Below, piece after piece: positions 44,301 to 55,200 of a DNA stretch of 64,000 nucleotides. Made by a program: the position numbers and the translations under genes. Within the stretch, counting starts at the first letter, position 1. Every line of letters starts with the position of its first letter. Below the pieces are notes generated by a model, which saw nothing but the letters and a program-made list of their open reading frames with translations, was not told the DNA's origin and did not search any database. The stretch is from Haliotis asinina (Eukaryota; Mollusca; Gastropoda; Lepetellida; Haliotidae). The stretch lies in NCBI RefSeq assembly GCF_037392515.1, contig NC_090288.1:8611501-8675500 (forward strand), read 5' to 3'.

Positions 44301-47300
44301 GTTGGATAAAGTCTTAAAGGAGGGAATACATCTTCCAAGAACCCGTTTCCTGCTTCTGCAGAGAAGGTGTCAAGTCCTTTACAGACGCTCAAGAACTCTT
44401 CATTGTCCGATGAAAACCTAACACAAAAACTGTTTTATACACTCCGCCATCCTCACTATTCCAGCCATATCACAGTCTGTTAAAATATGTCTAAACAAAA
44501 AAAAAAGACAGTGGTTGACGTCATGAACATCGATCTACGTAAGTATGGTACGATACTTATTAGGCAACCAGGTAACCGGGCCTGACCAGCCGTCCCCCAG
44601 GATAAGACAAGAGTCACCAGAAGATGACAAAACCCCGCCGGTCCCCACAAATGTGAAGGAATACATCATCTGGCAGTTACTTAAAGTCCAACTTGAATTT
44701 TTAATACCAAGTCCATGTTTCCATGGAAATGTAGAAAAACATAACTGTCAAAAATCTGCAAATAGCGAAAGACATCGTTTCAAGATCTGTTTAATATATC
44801 TGCCAAGTCGTCTATAATATACTGAACAGTTTTCGAGTTCAGGCCCACCCTTGATTTTCATCGAAACTAAGTCCAGATCATTTCGATGGAAACCATAGAA
44901 ACCTAAAATGCCAAACATCTGACTGGATTCTGTCTCATATATCTGCCTAGTTTTAGTGATAGATATTGAGCGATTTTTATTTATGCTTCGGAAACAATTA
45001 GGACCAAACTGTTTCCAAGGAAATCCAGAAATATTAAAATGCCAAAAATCTGTAAATAGCAAAAGCCACCATTGTAGGTTCTGTTTGATATATATGCCAA
45101 TTTTGGTTGAAAAATATTGAACGGTTTTTAGTCATGCTCCGGAAACGAAATGATTACAGACGAACAGAAGGCCGAGGTATTGACTGTGTCCCTGCATTAT
45201 ATACCGAGAGATAAACATATTGCTGAAGATCAGTTCTAATTCGCTTTCTTAGTGTTATATCTTCAAATAACATGCAAACCTACATATTGCAGTTGTTTTG
45301 CCCATCCCTTCACAAGTGGTACTTCGGTACAAACATCGGGAAATCTACAAAGCACAACCGCGGGACGCGGAACAAGTGAGTGAGTTTAATTTTACGTCGC
45401 ACTCCAGATATATGGCGGCGGTCTGTAAATAATCGAGTATGGACCAGTGATCAACAGCATGAGCATCGATCTGCGCAATTGGGAACCGATGACATGTGCA
45501 ACCAAGTCAGCGAGCCGGACCAACCGATCCCGTTAGTCACCTCTTACGACAAGCATAGTCACCTTTTATGGCAAGCATGGGTTGTTGAAGGCCTATTCTA
45601 CCCCGGACCTTCACGGTCAAAGTGCCATAAATTGAGAAATAGTTTAGACCAGATTTCAAGTCATGCAGAACGGTAGGAATAAAGGGCATTTTGTTATAAT
45701 TAAACCAGTGTCTTTCACCAGAACTAAACATCATGGTGGCGAACTGTAACAAATATGAAGTCACATTTATTTTCCTCACTTCTCATTGAAGCAGATCTTG
45801 CTGATGATGTTGAAGATGGCGAGGTTGATGTAGTTGTAGATGTCAAAGGACCCCGTCTTAGTCCCCATTTCTACCGCAACAGCTTCCATAACCTCAACTA
45901 TCGTGTCTTGAAACCTCTCACCTTTCATGTAGTATCTACGAAACAAACAATCTTCCAAAGTTAGATTTTACCGAAAATCCTTTCCACATTCATAAGGAAT
46001 ATCTGCCAAAAGCAGGGTCAACTATAGTTGTGGCTTTATCTTGAGCAGATACTGTTTCAGCAGTATTTTAGATGTACATTCTGGTTTCTAACAAATCGGC
46101 TCTGAATCAGACAATCCAGTGATTATCACAATGAGATACGATCACAGAGCATGTATTTATGAATCTCTATAAAACAGTGATGATACCAAGTGTTCTCGAA
46201 AAGGTGAGCGTATCCTACACTACTGGTGGTACCCGTCATATATATATATGCTAAGACCAGTAATTCGGGAACGTATATATGGTATATGTAGGTAATTGCA
46301 TCGGACATTTCTGTCGCTGATAATATTTGTCATCAAATTTGGAAAATGCCTCTAAATGTCTAATAAAGGACCTCTTGAAAGCTTTACAGAGGCCTTGCAT
46401 GTTGTAACCTTTATCAAACAATGCAACTTCTGAGAAAGAGTGGCATGACGCGCTTTGAAATCCTGATAAAAAGACCACCCTCGATTGTACCTTGAAGGTG
46501 AAATCTAACCACGAAAGGCTGGATTATCGAGCGACATGAAAGGGAAGTTGGCTACTGCAAAGTTGAAATCACCCCTTTTGTCATACAGGCTTGTGGAGGG
46601 TCTTTGTCACTCTGAATCTTTATTCACAGATCTGAATTTGAAACAGTTGGGGCGATCTCACCTGCCTCCTTAATATCAAATGGTGGGTAAATCAGAAAAG
46701 GGCAATTGTTATTTGGTCGTTATTCAACGAGATTAAATAGTCGATGTACCGAAGCTTAAGTTGAACTGGCCAAACTGCCATGTTTTGAATTTGACAACCA
46801 AACAAACACAAATACGTGAGATACAATAAGTTACGAAATATCTGTAGTAGTTTCTCGACTTACTTGAGAGCCCTCAGTGCTAGTTTCCGATGAAGTTGCC
46901 ACGTCGGTCCATAATCTGTGAAAGCAATGTCCTTGCCTCCCTCGGTGAAAGCCAGTCCTGAAATAATCGAAGCAAATAACTGACACGTTGTAGGACGTAA
47001 CAGTGATTAAAAATTAACCTTCCAAAGTTTATAGAAATGGTATTCTCGTGCTTTAGTTATGCTTGTCATCACTTGTTGAACGGAAAATAGAATTTGTTAT
47101 TTCAAGAAAGCATTGTGTTTGTTTGATCACAATTTTATCGTTCTTTTATGTTATTTATCTAACAAACCCGAGAACGTCTTTGGGCGACCAGCAAAGTCCA
47201 CAGACTTCCCTACGAACGCTTCCTGGACAACCTCCACGTTGTTGAGAAACACACAGCGTACGGGACCTACAAGGGACAAGATTTTGTGACAGTACGAAAT

Positions 47301-48126
47301 ATCCCAGCCATAGGACCATGGCCTGTACATGGTAAAATCCATAACGGTCTCAGACCAACGATCATCCTTAATTTGGACCAGTGAAGATCCATGTTTGAAT
47401 TATTCTTCAACAACTCATGCTGGGACGAGCCTGTGATAGAGTGGTTAGACATACTGACTTGGTTGATGCATGTCATGGTATCCCCATCGCTGCACACTAA
47501 AGTGTCTGGTCCAGATTGGGTTACTTACAGACTGACGGCATTTATCTGAATTTCTGCTGAGTGCGACGTTTAACAACAATCCAAGTAATTATTATTTTAT
47601 TCTAATAAAAGCTTTGGGTGGAATCAGATGCTGCCTTACCAAAGTCAAGGGTAATCACCGGGCCGTGCCTCTTTTCCAGCTGCATCAGAAACCGGTACAG
47701 TGACTTGTTTTGTACAGCTGCAATTGATTGTAACAAAGCACGTGTATTTTGATTATTTGTGAACATTAAAAACATATAAACATACCTGGGTAGGACCACG
47801 AAATATGTGAGCATCACTTGTCTAAGCTATATAAGCGTGGAACTTGAAATGTATTTATTTGTTTACATTATGAGAGTATGTTCGTGCAGACCTAAATTCA
47901 GGACAGTTATATAATTGAAGACTTCATTGTCTAAATATGTTCCGTCTGCTTCGGTGTTTAACTTACCCAAAATGTTGCCAAGCAACGGGAGACCACGTGG
48001 TCCTGGTGGAAATTTGTAACGTTTCCGGGTCATGAAATACACCATCACCGTCACTGCCAAAACCAGCATAAGCGTGATCCGGTACTCAAAAACGGCTGAG
48101 TAGATCCATGCCAAAGTTGCAGGCAT
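41339..48126 (-). CDS. Cytochrome P450 B, CYP2 clan, CYP17-like
   Basis: Ten minus-strand exons: 47967..48126, 47640..47717, 47168..47266, 46864..46957, 45780..45935, 44209..44417, 43130..43258, 42603..42707, 42126..42260, 41339..41688; 504 aa. N-terminal helix about residues 18-33, then RKRYK and FPPGPRGLP (39-47). FTEGGKDIAFTDYGPTWQLH in exons 4 is strongly CYP1/CYP17-like; I-helix AGLDTS (309-314); K-helix ESMR (366-369); NPERF (420-424); heme loop FAVGKRSCMAEA with Cys448. Odd: the usual Gly two residues after the heme Cys is Ala450. Internal exon lengths match A and C exactly, but the sequence is much more diverged and exon 1 is 51 nt shorter. The ATG lies 9 nt after a possible 5'-UTR acceptor (caatttag/tcaaacgccATG). 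Introns carry SINEs and a gctccggaaac-type repeat. Confidence 0.93.
41865..41998 (+). mobile_element. SINE-like insert, intron 9 of P450 B
   Basis: gttggcataccaaggggatc, tccggggttcgatccctcgg (B-box-like) and ggatcctggacagttcataa, gcccaggaccagtgtgccat. I do not know its family; only one copy occurs in the window. Confidence 0.4.
42758..42905 (+). mobile_element. Family B SINE, intron 7 of P450 B
   Basis: gtgagtgagttttaggtcgc, agtattcctgaaatatcacg, gggaatcgaacccgtatctt, tggcgtgacgagcaaacggc. Its CTCA tail lies about 50 nt upstream of the exon 8 acceptor on the transcript strand. Confidence 0.8.
44690..45215. repeat. gctccggaaacga-type repeat, intron 5 of P450 B
   Basis: gcttcggaaac at 44983 and gctccggaaacg at 45136, ggaaatccagaaatattaaa and ggaaaccatagaaacctaaa spacers, ending in cagacgaacagaaggccgag. 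At least three monomers. Confidence 0.7.
45374..45625 (+). mobile_element. Family A SINE, intron 5 of P450 B
   Basis: Nearly complete: gtgagtgagtttaatttta, atatggcggcggtctgtaaa, atgagcatcgatctgcgcaa, tcccgttagtcacctcttac, tattctaccccggaccttca. Confidence 0.85.
47395..47580 (-). mobile_element. Family A SINE, intron 2 of P450 B
   Basis: Diverged: ttcaacaactcatgctggga, cttggttgatgcatgtcatg, tctggtccagattgggttac, ctgagtgcgacgtttaacaa. Confidence 0.65.
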
Positions 48127-48404
48127 GGCGTTTGACTAAATTGAAAACAAGAATCATTAGAAGAGGCCTGTGAAGTTTCATATAATCTTTCTAAGAACAA
48201 TAATAGGGGTTATATTAAGATACCATGTTCTGAGATTTGGAAGTCCTTGCCAAGGATATTGAAGAAATAAAAATTCTACAAATCCCCAAATAGCAAAAAG
48301 CACGACTTCATAACCTGGCCTTGGAATGTACAGAGTTTCATAAAGGAATATATGTGATAATGATGGGCTCACTACTATATAAAAAACGTCAATGTCAAAT
48401 TTTT
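48127..48404 (-). other. 5' flank of P450 B
   Basis: A probable 5'-UTR acceptor lies at 48135-48145 on the minus strand. No TATA box or first exon is placed. Confidence 0.4.
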
Positions 48405-48830
48405 TGTCCTGGAAACATGGGAAAAATGTGTAAAAATTGTTTTAATTTTAAACGCAAAACCTCGGTTAACACATTAACCCCAATTTCTGAATAGTCTAAC
48501 ATGCTTCAGTGGCATCAGAAAAATACTGCTTCATCTATAGGACCTGTGTGATTCGCCTGACACTTTCTGTTGAAAGAAGTTGAACGTGGTTTTTAGTTGT
48601 GCTCCGGAAAATCCGCTCCCTTGTGAGACAAAGTACGAAGTGTTTCCATAGAAATCGAAAAAGTAAATTGTAAAATGGACCGCATTGAGATCTGTTTAAA
48701 CAACTGCCAATTTTCGTTGGAAAATATTACAAGGATTTCGACTTGTGGTCCAGAGACGGCTGGACTGACAGACAGACAGACAGAAGACGCGTCGCCTGTA
48801 TTACCCCCTATTATGGGAGATAATGATTTA
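48405..48830. repeat. gctccggaaa-type repeat upstream of P450 B
   Basis: tgctccggaaaatccgctcc at 48600 and ggtccagagacggctggact at 48749, closing with the tetranucleotide run gacagacagacagacagaag. Third copy of the family in the window. Confidence 0.65.
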
Positions 48831-50980
48831 CAGCAGGTCAAGTTGACCAAATGATCACATACAATGCAAAGAGTCGATCAATGTAAAGCATCAATGCATT
48901 ATATAGGCTGGATGTCAGACTCGATTATAGCAGGTTAGTTGCAATATGATTTCAACCAGTTACTTTTAAGACTTGCATTGGGTGTAATACGCCCCCGAAC
49001 AAATTCATATGCCTATAATTTTTTGACATTCGCCATGGACAAAAGTGAAACCCGTTTAGACCCTCAAGTAAATAGGTCATGGGTAACTCATAAGTGGGCA
49101 ATAGACTGAAACGCCAACATGGCCCGATGATAGATAGTCTGTGGGGCTGATTAGTGTCAGTTCAGTAATGGTGGGAACTTACGTTTACGTAGATAGATCC
49201 GCTGCAGAAGGCTGTATGTTTCAATGTCACTGTACCCCGAGACACAGATCCGCACAAACAAGACCCAGTACTGGTGAGTGTGATCACGTGACCTTACTGT
49301 TTACAAACGGTCTCGTGACAGTGGCTCATGCGTGTTTTGATCGTTAAAGGGGGAAGCGGGTGGGGGATTTGGGTGGGGTGATCAGTTCAAAATCCAACAT
49401 TTATTTATGGAAACAATTAGGGATTTATTTAGGGAAATCCCCTGATATAGATAATATCTCTGTTGTCATATAAGTACTAGAACAGCACAATCTAAGAAGA
49501 AAGACCAGTTATTTTACTATGATAACACAATGCCATTTACAAAGTGGTCAAATATAACATAAGTTATATTTGGGATTACATTTTCTTAGTAAAGAACAAA
49601 TTGTAGTACTTTTTTTGAGTTGAGTCCATCCGGGATTCAAATCCACACCCTCAGAGTCAGGCACGTAATTGCCAGCACACAAAGCCAGCCGCCTGACCCG
49701 CTCAAACATGTTTTTGAAGCAACTGGTACAAGATTAACAGCTGAAATGTTGTAGTGGGCGACAGCCTCAGCTTGATATGACAAACCACCGCGTCCATCCA
49801 CCTCAGACAGTCCGTCGGAGTCCCCTATACTCCTTACTGCATTTGCTGTTGTCTGTTGACCAATGATGTCATAATTTCTGAAAATCTACACAACTTTGAT
49901 CGATTTATCCCAAGCGAACATTACTGTGTTTTGATCAGTGACGTCACATACCATGACCTCGTGTTCACTGGCGTGTCTCATTGTTTGGGCATGGAGGTTC
50001 TGATCATCAGGTGATCCCACAACAAATCTTGCTCTCAAACGATGTTGAGACTCGTCCAGGACCGGCCGTGAGAGACTTGAACACTGTTAAATCTGAAATA
50101 AATGCTGATTAGAGAATTCATAATCTCTAACTGGTGTAACATATGTACCATCTATCGGTTCAAAGTATTTTGTTGCAACCGATGGCACAACCGCTATGGA
50201 AAATACTGACCAGTGGCTGATTGACCACTCGGACCTTGAAGTGACGTCATCATCTGATTCGAACGCTTGTGTATGTGGACGCAACAATCCTCTAGAGACA
50301 CACAACCATCACAGTCTAGATGAAGCTGCGTTCCCAGAGTATCAGTAAGCAAGAGACAATCAAACGACACTTTTGTAAAAATCTTTGGTTGTAACCTAAT
50401 TTACGTATGCTTCTCTCAATATTTGTATCTTTTATATGGTAGAACCCCTAGCGACAATATTGGAGAGTCTAATTATACGCAAATGACGAGTGTAGTGTAC
50501 TACTTTATTGGTACTGCGGACCTATTTTATATGAGACAAGATCTTATGACAGATTCTAGAGTGGAATCTAAAGATATGCAAGTGTCATCCGGCGGCCATA
50601 TTAGCAACGTCTGAAATCATCCACGTATCATCTGCTGTCAGATCTACGCACATTTAAACGGTGTTAGAACGAACATTCAACTCTGCATTTGCGTGTGTTT
50701 CACAGGTGTGCAGATTTAGCCATTGGTTTCATGTGATTTTCAGCAAGTGTATATTATATAAATGCTGTAATTTCATGCATTTCAGTACCTCCGAAATTTT
50801 GTATGAGCAGGGTTAGGTGTGTTATATATACATTGTATTTAGTGCACTCGTAAATGGTTGGTAATGGGTAAATAGAGCGTCACAGGATTGACACTCTTGG
50901 GTAGATTAATCTAGTGATTGCAAATAGTTCACAAACTTAGACAACTTAACAGTTTCGATACACACGAGAAGTGTGTTTGT
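48831..50980. other. Gene-free spacer between P450 B and C
   Basis: Apart from the family T SINE at 49552-49715 I recognise nothing. Frames at 49141-49347 and 50087-50614 are short and match no family. Confidence 0.5.
49552..49715 (-). mobile_element. Family T SINE
   Basis: Minus strand: gagcgggtcaggcggctggc, tttgtgtgctggcaattacg, gtgtggatttgaatcccgga, actttactaagaaaatgtaa, tcccaaatataacttatg. Confidence 0.8.
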
Positions 50981-50981
50981 T

Positions 50982-51105
50982 TCCTGTTCAACGTCACACT
51001 CAGCAATATTCCAGCTATATGATGGCGATCTGTAAATTATTTGGACCAAACAATCCAGTGCTCAACGTCATGAGCATCGATGTACGATGGGATACGATGA
51101 CGTGA
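50982..51105 (+). mobile_element. Family A SINE, 3' half
   Basis: cacactcagcaatattccag, ctatatgatggcgatctgta, acaatccagtgctcaacgtc, atgagcatcgatgtacgatg. Confidence 0.7.
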
Positions 51106-51234
51106 GAAGTTAAACTTACCTAAAGACGATGTCATACCACAAAAGCACTGTCCACGTTGGTATTACATAAAATACATAAATCAAACAAGTAAGAACGTGA
51201 ACAAGCTTCATCATTTACAGACAAATGCTTTAAG

Positions 51235-51605
51235 TGCACATCTGCACATGGCACACATCTGCACATCATACACATCTGCACATGGCACACAGCACGATAC
51301 ACAACATCTGCACATGGTACACAGCACATATGCACATGATACACATCTGCACATGATACACAACACATCTGCACATGATACACAACACATCTGCACATGA
51401 TACACATCTGCACATGGTACACAACACATCTGCACATGACACATCTGCACATGATACACAACACATCTGCACATGACACACATCTGCACATGGTACACAG
51501 CACATATGCACATGATACACAACACATCTGCACATGGTACACAACACATCTGCACATGGCACACATGTGCACATGATACACCACACATCCGCACATGATT
51601 CACAA
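51235..51605. repeat. Minisatellite, ~20-bp units (cacatctgcacatgatacac)
   Basis: About 18 imperfect units. Minus-strand frames through it give Cys/His/Met-rich 'proteins' in all three phases, the mark of a repeat and not of a gene. Confidence 0.9.
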
Positions 51606-52206
51606 CGGAAAGGAAGGCTGACAATATTCCAGCATGGTTTAAACATATTTTATTTCCAAAGAAATCTGGATCGTAAAAACGCAAAATCTGGTTATGTGAA
51701 TAGCTCTCTGGGTGATGAACTGACATGCCCGGTTAGTATACATTGTTCAAGACAGTACTGAAGAAATATACAGTTGCACAAATGAAATATATCCAGTGAG
51801 TATTTTAAAGACTGTGGACAAATACTATAACGCAGTTATCCCTTTTATTATGAATATTAAATTCCTCTGTGTCGTGAGCTCAATGTACTTAGTACTGCTG
51901 ACTGAACTATGGCCAAGGAGGCTACAGTACATGGTGTTACTGATACTGGGCTGTTTGTGGTAGGTTAAAAACATGACAGAGTTGTAACCTCAATCGATAC
52001 CAGTCATGGGGAGGGGTGGAGGAATAATTATATGGTTACCCATAGAAGGCCCTATGGTCAAAATAATTTAGAGTTGGACGACTTCAACCATGAAAAAGTC
52101 GCCTGCTCATAGTCTTACAACTGATTTAATGAGTATGGAAATGGTTTAGAGGCTTTCATTTGATTCAAAAGAGAGATGCTGTAGGCACACAATAGGCAGA
52201 GTTCAC

Positions 52207-55200
52207 CTACACCCGGGCTTCAACGGTAATTTCATAGTCATTGGGAATGTTTACAAACGACCCTCCTCTTTGTTCAAAGTTCAGTTTGGTTCCAGGAGGG
52301 AGAGAAATTTTGAAATGTCTCAGAATCCCAGCCAACAAGAGGTGAAGCTCGGGTTTGGCCACGCTCTCTCCAAGACACACTCTTCTTCCGGCGGAGAACG
52401 GAAGCCAACTCTCTGGTTTCGGGGCCATCTTGCCTGTCTCGTCCAGAAATCTTTCCGGTCGAAATACTTCCGGGTCACGCCACTGTTCCGGGTCGTGATG
52501 CAGAGCATAGTGGTTAATAAAGACCAAGGATCCTTTAGGGATGTCGTATTCACCTAAAACATCACCAGGAAGTATATTAACACGAATCCAGAACAAAATG
52601 AGTGACTGAGTTTAGTCTTACGCCGCACTCAGAAATATTCCAGCTATGTGGCGGCGGTCTGTAAATAATCGAGTCTGGACTAGGCAATGGAGTGATCAAC
52701 AGCATGAGCACCGATCTGCGCAGCTGGGAACCGATGGCATGAGTCAACCAAGTCAGCGAGCCTCACCACCCGATCCCGTTAGTCGCCTTTTACGTCAAGC
52801 AGTCACCTTTTGTGGCAAGAATGGGTTGCTGAAGACTTATTCTACCCCGGGACCTTCGAATTCACGTGTCAGTGACAAAATGAATGAGTGAGTGGGATTT
52901 CACGCCGATTTCAGCAATATCCCAGCAAAATCACAGCGGGGAACATTAGAAATGGGCTTCACACACTGTACACATGTGGGCAATTGCACCGGTTATCACA
53001 TGGAGATATTAGTGCTTTTGCAATTGTAATGTTTCAAGGCAAAACATCGTGTAGACATTTCTGACTTTCTTACCTCAGACATAAATGTCGTTTTCTGACT
53101 GACTGTGCGCCTTTCTATTATTTTCAGTCCAGCCCTCTTACAATAGAAATAATTTTCAATGCTGACCGCTGGGAAGGCCGAACAGTGAGAATTCAGTTGG
53201 TACTTTGTGTTAGTATCTTGAATAATTATATAAGTCACGTATGATATACGGAAATTTCTGATGTTTTGCTAGATTCTATGCCATTTGAAAATCTAGTGAA
53301 AATTTCTATCTGACTCTGGCACTCCTCATAATATAAGATTAGAAATTAACATTGAGGTGATTGATAAGATAGACACTGGGGCCCATGGATAGCTGTACGC
53401 TCTAAGTGGTAAAGGGTAACTCAGTTTGTCTCTGAGACCAGTGAACAATGTATATTAACATATGAATGCTTTCACATAATAAGTGAATGTAGCGTTCTAA
53501 GAGAAAACATAGTGTTGAATATTGTCTCCAGTTGGTAACGCTAACCTACCAATATGTGTATCACACAGTGTTTTGTGTGGTACGCCAAGAGGAACCACCG
53601 TGTTGAGTCTCATACTCTCGTGCAGCACGGCCTCGGTGAAGGGGAGATTACTCCTGTCTGAAACTTTGGGAAAGGGTCGAGCACCTGTGGGTGTAAATTA
53701 GTGAGTGAGTGAGTGAGGGAGTAAGTGAGTGTGGTATTACCTCGTTTTTAGCAATATTCCAGCAATATCATGACGGATGCCAGAAGTTGTGGGTGTGAAA
53801 TGAAATATAAAATGAATATTGTTTGATACGGCATGAGCAACTTCCACAGTTTTTCAAGGCAAATAACGAAACATACAGAATAATATATATAACTATATAT
53901 TGTGCTTATGAACATTACTTCAAATCGATAAAGGAATACTGCGAGAGAATATGATGTAACCTTAGTGGATACGTTGGTTGGTTGGTTGTTGTTTAACATC
54001 GCACTCGGCAATATTCCACCTATGTGGTTTGTGAAAGGTTGAGTCTGGACCAGACCAGACAATCCATTGAGCAACAGCATGAACATCCATCTACACAAAT
54101 CAGCTGAGTCTGAGTCTGACCACACGATTCACTTTATCGCCTTTTATGACATGCATGGGTTGCTGAAAACCAATTCTAATAACATATCCTTGTAGTATTG
54201 GTGAGTAAAACTGTTCTAATCTGGTTTGCAGTATTTCTGTTGAATCATCCAGTGTCAGCCATGACAAATTATGCCTGATGTTTAGAAGGCGAAGCAGGTT
54301 ACGTCAATATCTGACTTGCTGCGTCTGTGCTAGAGTCAGGCATCTCCTGCCACGTGCAGTCTTGTTAACTTCATCACGTGACATGATGTAAAATGGTACT
54401 TCCGGATTCTCAGTCCTGAGCAGCAAACAGAAAGCCTTCTGTTTCACATTTCAGTCCAGTCGCCTTTTGTCCACTCTACGGCGTCCCTCCCCCTCAACTC
54501 TCCACATAGACTCCATGGAGGTCGATCAGAGAGGCTAGTCTGCACAAATAATTCTTAGTGTTATTGTGACTCACCTAAGGCCTGGTCTATCTCCTGGTGC
54601 AGCTTGTCCTGAATATCCGGGTGCATGGCCAGGTATAACAGAGTCCACAGGAGGGTGAAGCGGGATGTGTCCATTCCAGCTGCAATAATACAGTGAGTGA
54701 GTGAGTGAGTTTAGTTTTACGCTGCACTCAGAAATATTCCAGCTATATGGCGGCGGTGGTAAATCATCCAGACAATCAGACCAGACAATCCAGTGATCAG
54801 CAGCATGAGCACGGATTAGCCCAACTGGAAAGTGATGACATGTCGCCTTTTATGGCAAGACATAATTGCTGAAGACTTATTCTACCCCGGACCTTCATGG
54901 GTCGAGTGCGTGACTGTGATTGAGTGTTTTGTACAGGATTGGCCAGACTGATGAAGTTCAATACGGCTACAGCCTTAGAACCATGTAAAGCGGCATCTCC
55001 TCGGCCAAGGAACATAATGAGGGCAGGATTCAAACCCCCGACTACGGTAAATTAAGGAACAAACATTTTCAAGGTGGTGGCACTTTAGAGTCAAACAAAC
55101 CTGCAAATATGTCTCCTAATGTCTGAACAATGTGTCTATCAGACATCTGTGACATGAGATCGGGGTCTTCCTCCTCAATGGCCTCCTCCTGGGCCACCAA

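Noticed and set aside
51132-51726. Cys-rich 126-171-aa frames on the minus strand (CADVLC, CHVQMC repeats) that could look like a metallothionein or knottin
   Set aside because: All three phases through a ~20-bp minisatellite give such frames; no signal peptide or splice context.
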